From assembly GCA_034520725.1 (NCBI GenBank), contig JAXHNH010000015.1, positions 62,001 through 126,000 of the forward strand: 64,000 nt of DNA. The letters are read 5' to 3'. A program made the position numbers and the translations under genes. Numbering within the stretch: the stretch's first letter is position 1; every line of letters begins with the position of its first letter. This stretch comes from Gracilimonas sp034520725. GTDB lineage: Bacteria; Bacteroidota; Rhodothermia; Balneolales; Balneolaceae. Positions 55,496 through 64,000 of this stretch are shown here, piece by piece. The notes beneath the pieces are model-generated. The model saw only the letters and a program-made list of their open reading frames with translations, did no database searches and was not told where the DNA came from.

Positions 55496-56116
55496 ATGAT
55501 AGCTATCATCAAGTATAAAGCCGGAAACACAGCTTCTGTGGCAAATGCCTTGGAACGCCTGGAAGCCAAATATTTTTTCGCGGAAACCCCCGAAGAATTG
55601 GAAAGTGCAAAGGCAGTTATCTTTCCCGGGGTTGGCCACGCCAGTGCGGCCATGGAATCACTTAAAGATAATGGAGTGGACGAATGGTTGAAACAAACTA
55701 CAAAACCCGTTCTGGGTATTTGTGTAGGCATGCAACTCTTATATGAAAATTCTTCAGAGGGGGATACGGCCGGACTAAGTATCATACCGGGTTCCCTGAA
55801 AAAATTTGATGATTCAAAAGCCAAAGTCCCACATATGGGTTGGAACAAACTAAAGGGTACAAAAGCACATCCTATCCTCAAAAATCTGATCGAAAAGAAT
55901 TACCTCTATTTTGTTCACAGTTACTATGCTCCGGTGAGCGAACACACGTTGGCAACATGCAACTATATCAATGACTTTTCTGCCATTGTTGCCAAAGACA
56001 ATTTCATTGGCGTTCAATTTCACCCTGAGAAATCGGGAAGTGTTGGGTCTATGATCCTGCAAAATTTTCTGGATATGGTATATTCACCTGAGAAAGTCGA
56101 TACAGCTCAGAAATAA
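55496..56116 (+). CDS. hisH: Imidazole glycerol phosphate synthase, glutamine amidotransferase subunit
   Basis: A 206-residue class I glutaminase with nucleophile Cys in VLGICVGMQLLYENS, oxyanion/His-Glu in GVQFHPEKSG. It supplies ammonia to HisF. Intact frame, seven bases after hisB. hisA, hisF and hisI, which usually follow in this phylum, are not here: the next gene is unrelated. Confidence 0.95.
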   Translation: MIAIIKYKAGNTASVANALERLEAKYFFAETPEELESAKAVIFPGVGHASAAMESLKDNGVDEWLKQTTKPVLGICVGMQLLYENSSEGDTAGLSIIPGSLKKFDDSKAKVPHMGWNKLKGTKAHPILKNLIEKNYLYFVHSYYAPVSEHTLATCNYINDFSAIVAKDNFIGVQFHPEKSGSVGSMILQNFLDMVYSPEKVDTAQK

Positions 56117-56206
56117 CAGATAAGCAGCTCTTCACCTTAAATTTATCAGATAGTCCTATTTTCTTTTAACTTTTCTTTTGGTTAAATACCTGAGGAGGTT
56201 AAATGC

Positions 56207-56962
56207 ATGCTGATGAGATCGACATTATTTCTTGTGATTACCATTTCTTTGTTCCTTGCGGGGACTTACAGGCACAAAATGCGACTGAGATCGTTCAAAG
56301 AATGGACGAGAAAATGAGGGGTGAGTCGCTTGAAGCTGAGAATAACCATGACCATTGTTCGGCCCGACTGGAGTCGGGAGGTTTCCATGAAAAGCTGGAG
56401 TCGTGGCACAGAATATTCTCTGATCCTGATAACCTATCCGGCACGAGATCGAGGTACAGCTTTTCTGAAACGTGGAAACGAGATATGGAACTGGGTGCCA
56501 AGTGTAGGCAGAACCATCAAAATGCCGCCGTCTATGATGATGCAGTCATGGATGGGTTCAGATTTCACCAACGATGACCTGGTGCGTGAATCCTCCGCTG
56601 TTACCGATTATGATCATGAACTGGTTGGTGAGGAGACGATTCAGGGGTTCGAATGTTATAAGATCGAAATGACTCCAAAACCAAATGCCCCGGTAGTCTG
56701 GACCAAAGTGGATGTGTGGATCTCAAAGGAAGAATACATAGAGTTAAAAGCCGAGTTCTATGACGAGTTTGGGGACCTGATAAACGTAATGAATGGCATG
56801 AATGTAAAAGAATTCGATGGCCGAATGATACCCTCACGCATGGAAATGATTCCTATGGATAAGGAAGGTCAAATGACTGTACTTGAGTATGAGTCTATGA
56901 AGTTCAATGAAGGTATTCCGGAAAGCTTTTTTAGTGTTCAAAACATGAGACGAATTCAATGA
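56207..56962 (+). CDS. LolA-like outer-membrane lipoprotein-sorting protein, frameshifted
   Basis: After GAGGAGG the ATG at 56207 opens MLMRSTLFLVITISLFLAG, a signal peptide; the neighbouring ATG 56203 gives none. After slips near 56265 and 56342 the body reads MTIVRPDWSREVSMKSW, MMQSWMGSDFTNDDLVRESS and VWISKEEYIELKAEFYDE, the pattern of the LolA-like family found beside ABC permeases. The span is a whole number of codons (three extra bases). Probably a periplasmic carrier serving the ABC system that follows. Confidence 0.8.
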
Positions 56963-57002
56963 TCAGTTAACAATTAACAGTAAACAGTGTTTTGTTTGGT
57001 TA

Positions 57003-57359
57003 CTATTTATTGCTAATTCTTGTGCTTTTAAGTATGGAAAATAAAATTCTACATAGTTCATCTGCATCATTTAGCATGCTTTTAAACGTTTTGGTCTCGA
57101 TGAACTTGGTATCATGTAAGAGATTTAGCCAATACTTGGTTTCAAGTGCTTCTTTGTATGCGATAGATATTTTAGCGGAAAAATCGGCCTTTGAGATTGC
57201 TCCATTTGCTTCGGCAATATTCGCTCCAATACTGGTTCCGATTCGGAGTAATTGTTTTGAAATGATGAATTCTCGTTTCTCTTTACTCAGAAATTGAAAT
57301 CCCCTAACTGTTCGAACTGCGAAAGCATATGATTTTTCATAAAGGTTGTTCTTTTTCAT
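57003..57359 (-). CDS. Four-helix-bundle protein (S23/IVS family), copy 3, antisense in the ABC operon
   Basis: A 118-residue intact family member: YEKSYAFAVRTVRGFQFL, the SIGANIAEANGAISKADF signature and helical end DELCRILFSILKST. It lies on the strand opposite to its neighbours, between the LolA-like gene and the first permease, so it is not part of their operon and was probably inserted. It belongs to a different subgroup from copies 1 and 2, whose N-termini contain LEIWK/LEVWQ. Confidence 0.85.
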   Translation of the reverse strand: MKKNNLYEKSYAFAVRTVRGFQFLSKEKREFIISKQLLRIGTSIGANIAEANGAISKADFSAKISIAYKEALETKYWLNLLHDTKFIETKTFKSMLNDADELCRILFSILKSTRISNK

Positions 57360-57447
57360 TTTAAATATATTATTTGTGGTTCATTAGTTAGAGTCATCAA
57401 AAGTTAATTCCTTACAAAAATTATTCTGCTAACTGCTAAATGAAAAA

Positions 57448-58678
57448 ATGCTCTATTTAAAACTCGCATGGCGGAATATCTGGCGGAATAAGAGGCGCAC
57501 GTTCATCACGATGCTATCAGTTATTGTGGCGGTCATGCTTTCTTCGGCGATGCGGACCATGAATGAGGGGTCGTATGAGCAGATGATCGATAACACGGTA
57601 GGTTTATTTACGGGTTATGCACAAATTCACCAAAAAGGGTACTGGGATGACAAAACACTTGAATACACCCTGACCTCAGAAGATTCACTGTTCAGAATTA
57701 TAGATCAGACCTCAGGTATATCTGAAGCTGTTCCAAGACTAGAATCATATGCATTGGTGGCGGGAGAGAAACAAAGCCGGGCAGCTATGGTCATCGGCAT
57801 AGATCCCGAAAAAGAAAAGTCACTGAGTGATCCGCAAAGCAGAATAATATCAGGTTCCTATTTTGAAGACATTGATGAACGCTCCGTATTGCTTGGAACT
57901 GACCTGATGCAGCGGCTGAAACTGCAGGTTGGGGACAGCCTGGTCATGATCGGGCAGGGCTTCAGGGGACAAAGTGCGGCCGGACTCTATGAGATAAAAG
58001 GAACAGTGCGATTCCCCAATCCCGAGCTGAATAAGAGTTTGGTGATGTTGCCTCTTGAAACCGCACAGTATTTTCTGGCAGCACCGGAAAGGCTGACCGG
58101 AATTTCACTGATCATGGAAGACCCGGATGATGCCGCTCAAATAGTGAAATATCTGTCCGGAAAATTATCAAATGAAGAGTATGAGGTAATGGATTGGAAG
58201 GAGCTGATGCCGGAGCTGGTACAAGCCATTGAATCTGATCGCGGAAGCGGATTTATTATAATCATGATCCTTTATGTTGTAGTAGGTTTTGGGGATCCTT
58301 GGAACGGTCTTAATGATGATAACCGAAAGAACGTATGAATTTGGGGTGATGATCTCAGTGGGCACACCCAGGGTGGCTATTGCTATTATTCTGGCATTTG
58401 AGGTATTATTAGTTGCAATGGCAGGTTCCATGATCGGAATAGTAGTGTCTTTTCCCATTTCGTATTATTTCCACGTTAACCCCATCAGGTTGTCAAGTAG
58501 CAGCGATATGGCGGAAGTCATTGAAACATTTGGAATGGAACCGGTTCTGAAGTTTTCCCTGGAACCTTCACTTTTCTATTCACAGGCAATTATCATTTTT
58601 GTGATCACATTGGTGTTTTGCCTTTATCCGATACTTAAAGCAAGTCAGTTGGATCCTGTTAAAGCCATGAGGTCCTGA
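57448..58678 (+). CDS. ABC transporter permease (FtsX/MacB/LolE type) 1, one frameshift
   Basis: N-terminal helix after LAWRNIWRNKRRTFITMLS, a ~230-residue periplasmic MacB_PCD-like domain, then three C-terminal helices (GILGTVLMMITERTYEFGVM; LAFEVLLVAMAGSMIG; IIIFVITLVFCLYPILKA). An extra G in a G-run near 58294 breaks the frame at the second helix; correction gives 410 codons. It pairs with the next permease, one base away, and the ATPase after it. Confidence 0.9.
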
Positions 58679-58679
58679 T

Positions 58680-59912
58680 ATGCTGAAATATATTCTAAAA
58701 CTTGGCTGGAAAAACGTGTGGAGAAACCCCACAAGAAGCGGAGTCGTAATCATAACCGTATTACTTGGGACCTGGGCAGGTATTTTTGCAGCAGGGTTTT
58801 TTAATGGGATGCTGGATGATTATTTGAAAGGGCAGATCAATTTAACGGTCGGCCACATTCAGATCATGCATCCGGAATTTGAAGATCTATATAATCCTGA
58901 TTATTCGATACCTGAGGTTGAGGTTATAGTACAACGCCTGAAAGAAAATGCCTCAGTTAAAGATATCAGCAAAAAGCGTGGCTTCAGGGCTGGCTCAAAG
59001 TGCCCGAAGTAGTTTTGGTGTGACAATTTGGGGAATGGATACCGCACAAGACACGTCTATTTCAGTTCGGTCTATACAGGGATATTCGGATGAAGGCCAT
59101 TTTCCGGAATCTGAAAGTCGAAATCAGATACTTATTGGGGATGATCTGTCCGATCCAGGCTTGGACTTGAGTTGAGATCCCGAATGGTTCTGAGTTTCAG
59201 GATATAAATGGGGATATCACAGCCGGTGCATTCAGGGTTGCGGGTATCTTCGACAGTTTTGACAGTCGCTTTGATGAGAATTATGTAGTGGTAAATAAGG
59301 CCGACCTTAACCGCTTACTCGGCAAGGATAATTTAACGCATAACATCCGAATCTATACGGATGACCTGATGATAGCCGGTACTCTTGCTGAGCAATTGCA
59401 GAAAGATCACCCGGATCTTGAAGTCAAAAGCTGGAGAGAGATCGCTCCTGATCTGCGTTATGTGTTTGATATGCAGGATATCTCACTGTATATGGTTATG
59501 ATTATCATAATTATCGGCCTGATCTTTAGCATCATAAACACCATGCTGATGGCCGTGATGGAACGTACCCGTGAACTTGGAATGCTGCGCGCTATAGGTA
59601 TGAATAAAAGCCGGACCTTCAGCATGGTCATGCTTGAAACTGTTTTCCTGACTATGGTCGGTTCACCGGCCGGCTTGCTGCTTGGATGGTTAACCATCTC
59701 CTATTTTGGAATGAATGGCATAGATCTTAGTGCCTTTTCAGAGGGACTTGAAGGAATCGGGATTACGACAATGATCTATCCCTCTTTAGCGCTAAAGTAT
59801 TATCTGAATATTGTGTTACTGGTAGCAGCTGCAGCGTTGATCTCAGCTCTATACCCAGCCTGGCGGGCACTTAAGCTGCGAACCGGTTGAAGCCATCAGA
59901 AAGTTTAACTGA
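58680..59912 (+). CDS. ABC transporter permease (FtsX/MacB/LolE type) 2, three frameshifts
   Basis: Same architecture as its neighbour: LGWKNVWRNPTRSGVVIITV, a periplasmic domain in which two extra bases fall (about 58977 and 59150-59178), and C-terminal helices IIIIGLIFSIINTMLMAVME with RTRELGMLRAIGMNKSR. A third extra base near 59884 hides the end PVEAIRKFN. The span is 411 codons after removing three bases. With permease 1 it forms the LolC/LolE-like heterodimer. Confidence 0.88.
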
Positions 59913-59970
59913 ATGATATTTACATCAAAGATAACAATGAATTTTAACCCTAAAACGTACCATTAATACC

Positions 59971-60700
59971 ATGTCCGTAATAAGACAAAGAGGTTGACCA
60001 AAGTTTATAATCCGGATCAGGTTCCGGTTAGCGCCTGAATGGTGTTGATCTGACGATAGAAAAAGGGGAGTTTACGGCTATAGTGGGTCCATCAGGCTCA
60101 GGTAAAACCACACTTCTTAATATAATAGGTGGATTGGATGAACCTACCGAGGGAAAGCATTTATTAAAGGAACTGACATAAGTACGCTTTCTGATGGGGA
60201 GCTGATCAAGTTCAGGCTGAATCACATTGGATTTGTCTTCCCAATCCTACAATCTTATCCCTGTTCTAACTGCCCTGGAAAATGTGTCCTTTATCATGCA
60301 AATGCAGGGCAGGTCTGTCAATGAGTGTCGTGATAAAAGTATAGAACTGTTGGAAGAAGTTGGATTAGAGGATAAGGTCAACAAACGGCCTTTTGAATTA
60401 TCGGGTGGTCAGCAGCAAAGGGTTGCGGTGGCGAGGGCCCTGGCCTCAAAGCCTGATTTTGTACTTGCCGACGAACCCACTGCCAGATCTCGATTCTGTA
60501 TCCCACGACAGAGTTGCTGGATATGATGGCAGGGCTGAATGGCGGTGGAAAATCTGACTTTTATTTTTTCCACCCACGATCAACGGGTGATAGATCGGGC
60601 AAGGAGAGTGATTACACTGGTTGATGGAAAGATCTCCCGTACAGATGAAGTCAGAGAAACAGGGCACAGTGAAAACAAAACAATAAACAGTGATAAGTAA
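59971..60700 (+). CDS. ABC transporter ATP-binding protein (LolD/MacB type), several frameshifts
   Basis: Pieces in three frames give Walker A GPSGSGKTTLLNIIGGLDEP, Q-loop region, the signature LSGGQQQRVAVARALASKP with Walker B FVLADEPTA, the H-loop STHDQ and VITLVDGKI. About four or more extra bases break it. It ends at TAA 60698-60700, overlapping the start of the next gene. It would power the two permeases; by family, lipoprotein or peptide/lipid extraction from the inner membrane. Confidence 0.88.
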
Positions 60701-61873
60701 TAAGCTTACAATATCGGGCATTATTATTCTGGGCTTTTTATTTAATGACCCCTTTAATCGTTTTTGCTCAGTCCGGTTTTGAGGCTGATTTCCGGGGGTA
60801 TGTGAAGGAGCTGGGAGCATTTAGTTTGAGTGATGATCTTGGGACACTCAGGTATGATAATATATTGCATCACCCGTATCGGAGTCGTTTTGACCTTGGT
60901 GAACAATTTGAGATCAGAGCAGATGCCGAGAACGCGATTATTTAATGGGTGGACGGTTGTACGTACTCCCGGTTATGGTGATTTTCTTCCCGGCGATACC
61001 GGGTATTTTGATCTGAGTCATACCTGGATCGATTCAGGATCATACTGTCTCCTGAATACCAGCTCTGGGGACAGGTTGCAGGTATCTTATATGAATGGCC
61101 CCTGGGAAATACACGCCGGCCGTCAGCGCATTAACTCGGGATTTATGAAGACTCTGGTATGGAATCCCAACGACCTCTTTAACGCCTATGCTTACTTGGA
61201 TTTTGATTACGAAGAACGCCCCGGAACGGATGCCATGTATGCTTCCTACTCATGGAGTTATGCTTCAAGTGTGGAGGCGGGTTATCGGATTGGAAATAGT
61301 ATTGATGAATCAGTGATTGCTGGGATGTTACGTGGTAATATAGGTGAATACGATCTTCAACTTATTGCTGGAAATTACGCTGAAGATCTGGCATTTGGAG
61401 TCGGTTGGAGCGGGTATCTCAAAAATACAGGCTTCAGGGGAGAGTTAAGTTACTTTCATCCCAGAAAGAACTTCTTTGATGAAACCGGACATCTTACTTC
61501 GACAATTGGTGCCGATCACATGTTCAAAAACGGAGTGTACGGCTCAGCAGAGTTATTATACAATGGGGGCTGGAACCGGTCGGTGAATCCGGTTGCCCAA
61601 CTTACAAGGCCACCCAGTGCTTCAGATCTATTTATTGCTGAAACAGGTTATTTCCTGAATGCAGCTTTTCAGGTAGATCCATTAACGAGTATTTCAGGCG
61701 GGGTGATGGGCAGCTTTGATAGAAAAATGATCATCTTGATACCTCAGGTCACCCGTTCCCTCTCTGAGAATATTGATCTGCTTATTCTTTCACAGTTACT
61801 CAAAGGATCCGTATTTACAGATCTTATTGAAACCCCAAATATGATCTACTTCAGGTTGAAGTATTCTTATTGA
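60690..61873 (+). CDS. Outer-membrane beta-barrel protein linked to the ABC system, frameshifted
   Basis: GTG 60690 overlaps the ATPase stop. A slip near 60745 joins ISNKLTISGIIILGFLF to MTPLIVFAQSGFEADFRGYV, restoring a signal peptide; another near 60940 joins the N-terminal part to FNGWTVVRTPGYGDFLPG. The rest is long amphipathic beta-strands with aromatic girdles (AYLDFDYEERPGTDAMYASY, IHAGRQRINSG) and a C-terminal strand ending in YSY. About 390 residues. It resembles alginate-export/DUF1302-type porin-like proteins; its operon position suggests an outer-membrane partner of the LolA-like/ABC set. Confidence 0.75.
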
Positions 61874-62208
61874 GTGTTAAGTTGAGGTAATACCTTACTT
61901 GATCAAGGTTATTTTTTTGTGACAGTCAGTATATTGGACCAAATCCAGGGTTTAATATCTTGCACCTTTAGTGCTGCATTTTAGAATTTCGAGAAAATCT
62001 CTTCCCTGTAACTCCATATGCTAGTTGGTTCGAGGATTTAAATCTGCGGTGGCTTAGATCAATTTGTTCATCGTTAATCGGTCGTTCGATGGATCGAAAA
62101 TCAAGAAGAGCTGAACTGCGATTCACCGATTGACCGAATCGTTCAAACTGCGATATGGGTGTTGGAATAAATAATTGCGGCATGGTTACTATTTATCTGC
62201 AGGGACTG
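61874..62208. other. Gap, no gene supported
   Basis: Contains short near-repeats TCGTTAATCGGTCGTTCGAT and TTCACCGATTGACCGAATCG facing each other around 62070-62140. A minus-strand frame here (about 70 codons) has no recognisable features and I do not call it. Confidence 0.4.
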
Positions 62209-62501
62209 TCAGTCAGACTGTTTTTTCTGTATTTCCCATTTTGTCCATAGCCAATCGAATACATCTTTTTCAGTATTCAGATTTTTCGGAAGCTCGGTAT
62301 CAAGCAAATTTTCAGCCTTTAATATTTCCTGTTTATCATCGGTTTTCGTTTTTTCTGCATAGTCATTTAACAGCGAAAGTACATCGTCTCCACTTTGGCT
62401 GTTAAACATGGCACTTCCTACTTGTTCTTTTTCGATAGGACTGTTTCCAGGTTGAGAACTCCAATTGTAATCAAGCTGTAAATCACTCTTATTAATCCCA
62501 T
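62209..62501 (-). CDS. Hypothetical protein, ~97 aa, start disturbed by a frame slip
   Basis: The clear open part from 62409 codes for MFNSQSGDDVLSLLNDYAEK onward, ending WLWTKWEIQKKQSD. The same frame continues upstream without stop (NKSDLQLDYNWSSQPGNSPI, then EKEQVGSAM), so the gene is longer; the likely ATG at 62501 is out of frame by two extra bases or one lost. Polar, probably soluble; no family recognised. Confidence 0.45.
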
Positions 62502-62602
62502 AGTAGTTGTTGTTTTATTTTAACTTAGTGTACTATCATAACAAACTTTACGGTAAGAGATTCAATAAAGCAAAGGGTAATTAATTTGAGAAGACTCGAA
62601 TA

Positions 62603-63685
62603 TTATTCTGCCCAATCCGCCACGAAAACGTTAGTTGATCGGTCTCCGCCGTTATTCCGATTGGAAGAGAATACGATCTTCTTTCCATCGGTGACATGGG
62701 GAAGGAATCGAAACTGTTCATCAAAGGTGATCTGTTCAAGATCCGTACCATCCACGTTGATCATGAAGATGTTGAATGGAAAGCCACGCTGAGACTGATG
62801 ATTTGAGGAGAATACAACTTTTTCACCGGATGGATGAAAGTAAGGTGCCCAGTTGGCATTGCCGAGGTCAGTGATCTGTCGAAGTCCGGTTCCATCCACA
62901 TTTATAATGAAGAGTTCCATATTAGTGGGTTCAACCAAGCCTTCACCTAACAGAGATTTATACTTGGTGATCTCATCATCGGTCTCAGGTCGTGATGCCC
63001 TGAATATTAGTTGTGTACCATCTGGGGAGAAGAAGGCCCCACCGTCGTAACCCAATTCATCGGTTATTTGAACGACATTTGAACCATCGGTATCCATGAT
63101 ATAAAGTTCCAGGTCACCGGATCGGTCAGATGTAAATACGATCTTGTCTCCTGTTGGGGAAACGGTGGGTTCGGCATCATAACCGGGTTCATCAGTAAGT
63201 TTGGCGATGATATTACCGTTCATATCTGCTATATAGATATCATAGGTATCATAGATAGGCCATACATAAGCACCGGCTTCACCGCGTTCCGGCGGTAGCG
63301 GACATTCCATTCCGGCCTCATGGGTAGACGAATAAACAAAGGTGGAATCACCGGGAAGAAAGTAGGCACAAGTCGTGCGGCCGTTTCCGGTACTGATCAT
63401 AGTCGGTTTAAAACCGGGCTCTTTTTCAGAGATATCCATGGTAAAGATCTGATCACATTTAACGCCCCATTCCGGATTATTAGATTGGAAGATCAGTTTT
63501 TCACTGTCATAGCTCCAGTAGGCTTCGGCGTTATCTCCGCCAAAAGTAAGCTGACGCACATTTAGCAGGTGCACTTCCTGCTCATATTTGAGGGTGTCTG
63601 CTTCAGGATTGTAAGTGTTTTTTTCTGGTTTGGAACTACAGGAGATCGCAATTAGTAGAAGAAGAGGTACAGCCAGGTATTTCAT
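62603..63685 (-). CDS. TolB-like beta-propeller lipoprotein (PD40 repeats)
   Basis: A 360-residue protein with lipoprotein signal MKYLAVPLLLLIAISC. PD40/WD40-like repeats follow, each with a motif such as SPTGDKIVFTSDRSGDLELY, SPDGTQLIFRASR and HPSGEKVVFSSNHQSQRG, and IMDTDGSNVVQIT-type linkers, typical of TolB C-terminal propellers and DPP-IV-like sensors. Anchored in the envelope; binding partner unknown. Intact frame. Confidence 0.9.
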   Translation of the reverse strand: MKYLAVPLLLLIAISCSSKPEKNTYNPEADTLKYEQEVHLLNVRQLTFGGDNAEAYWSYDSEKLIFQSNNPEWGVKCDQIFTMDISEKEPGFKPTMISTGNGRTTCAYFLPGDSTFVYSSTHEAGMECPLPPERGEAGAYVWPIYDTYDIYIADMNGNIIAKLTDEPGYDAEPTVSPTGDKIVFTSDRSGDLELYIMDTDGSNVVQITDELGYDGGAFFSPDGTQLIFRASRPETDDEITKYKSLLGEGLVEPTNMELFIINVDGTGLRQITDLGNANWAPYFHPSGEKVVFSSNHQSQRGFPFNIFMINVDGTDLEQITFDEQFRFLPHVTDGKKIVFSSNRNNGGDRSTNVFVADWAE

Positions 63686-64000
63686 GAATAGATGAATTTG
63701 TTTTTTTTAGTCGGAGTGAAGATAAGGAAAATGGTAAAGGCCAAACGAAAATTATTTTGTAAGGAGTGGGTTTGAAATTGCTCTGACTGTTGAACAGAGA
63801 ATAATTTATGGGGTATGGATAAAATCCATACCGTTTGGATGGTTGGGATTACAGGTTTCCATAGTTTTATTTTATAACGATATGTACCAAAGACCGGCTA
63901 GCATTATTTGGTGCAGATCCAGAGTGGGATGATGGGATTAACCGTGAACGGGGTTGTGCGGCATGGTATTTTTGGGATCAAATCCCCGATCATTTTGATA
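63686..64000. other. Terminal 315 bases without a gene
   Basis: Contains the hairpin GGTATGGATAAAATCCATACC (about 63809-63829) and GGGATCAAATCCCC-like words near the end. The promoter of the propeller lipoprotein should lie in the first 100 bases. No coding frame is supported. Confidence 0.4.

Noticed and set aside
34333..61000. Programmed ribosomal frameshifting as the reason for broken frames
   Set aside because: The breaks have no common slippery site, occur in unrelated housekeeping genes, and several fall in one short gene (five in ruvX). Insertion-type sequencing error explains them better.
61968..62183. Minus-strand frame of about 70 codons after the barrel gene
   Set aside because: Composition driven by short near-repeats; no start signal or family features.

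Overview
The window is about 64 kb of a low-to-moderate GC chromosome from a Bacteroidota/Balneolota-type bacterium, with a Balneolaceae-like marine heterotroph as my best guess. The evidence is the gene families (FadN-type beta-oxidation protein, Fe-S bacterial photolyase, M56-TonB fusion, HU with an extended basic arm), few Shine-Dalgarno sites, and a TTG-N20-TAnnTTTG promoter ahead of the his genes. This is inference from gene content; no 16S rRNA gene is present.

Layout. 1-4.4 kb: 3' end of an acyl-CoA ligase, an orphan Stealth-type sugar-phosphate transferase, an Ig-repeat lipoprotein and a hotdog thioesterase. 4.4-11.2 kb: a fatty-acid beta-oxidation cluster (acyl-CoA synthetase, FadN-like HAD/ECH fusion, FadA thiolase, 2,4-dienoyl-CoA reductase) with a LacI-type operator at its divergent promoter. 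11.2-15.4 kb: small secreted and membrane proteins and a BlaI/M56-TonB signalling pair. 15.4-21 kb: two unrelated photolyases bracketing an aldo-keto reductase and two unknown membrane proteins. 21-28.7 kb: a repeat-rich gap, rarA, a macro-domain protein, an FMN reductase, a two-component system, a lone receiver protein and tRNA-Leu. 28.8-34.9 kb: sulfate assimilation (SLC13 permease, cysQ, cysD, cysN, cysC). 35-45.5 kb: outer-membrane protein, rel, HU, ruvX, def, fmt, an ankyrin protein, pruA, gapA. 45.5-50.5 kb: two 800-bp composite repeat elements each carrying a DUF559 nuclease-like gene, plus an amidase, an M28 peptidase, YegP, OsmC and DUF4174 proteins. 50.6-56.1 kb: hisGDCBH behind a histidine-rich leader peptide. 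56.2-61.9 kb: a LolA-like protein, two FtsX/LolE-type permeases, an ABC ATPase and a beta-barrel protein. The end holds a TolB-like propeller lipoprotein.

Two cross-cutting themes stand out. First, structured repeats are everywhere: TIR-bounded miniature elements, REP-like palindromes, and three copies of a four-helix-bundle (23S rRNA intervening-sequence type) gene lodged inside metabolic operons. Second, many housekeeping genes between about 32.7 and 61 kb are broken by single extra bases. Removing the extra bases I identify makes most gene lengths multiples of three, which looks like uncorrected long-read insertion error rather than gene decay. I therefore annotate those genes as whole loci spanning the frameshifts. 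The most interesting candidates for follow-up are the paired DUF559 composite elements and the his leader peptide.
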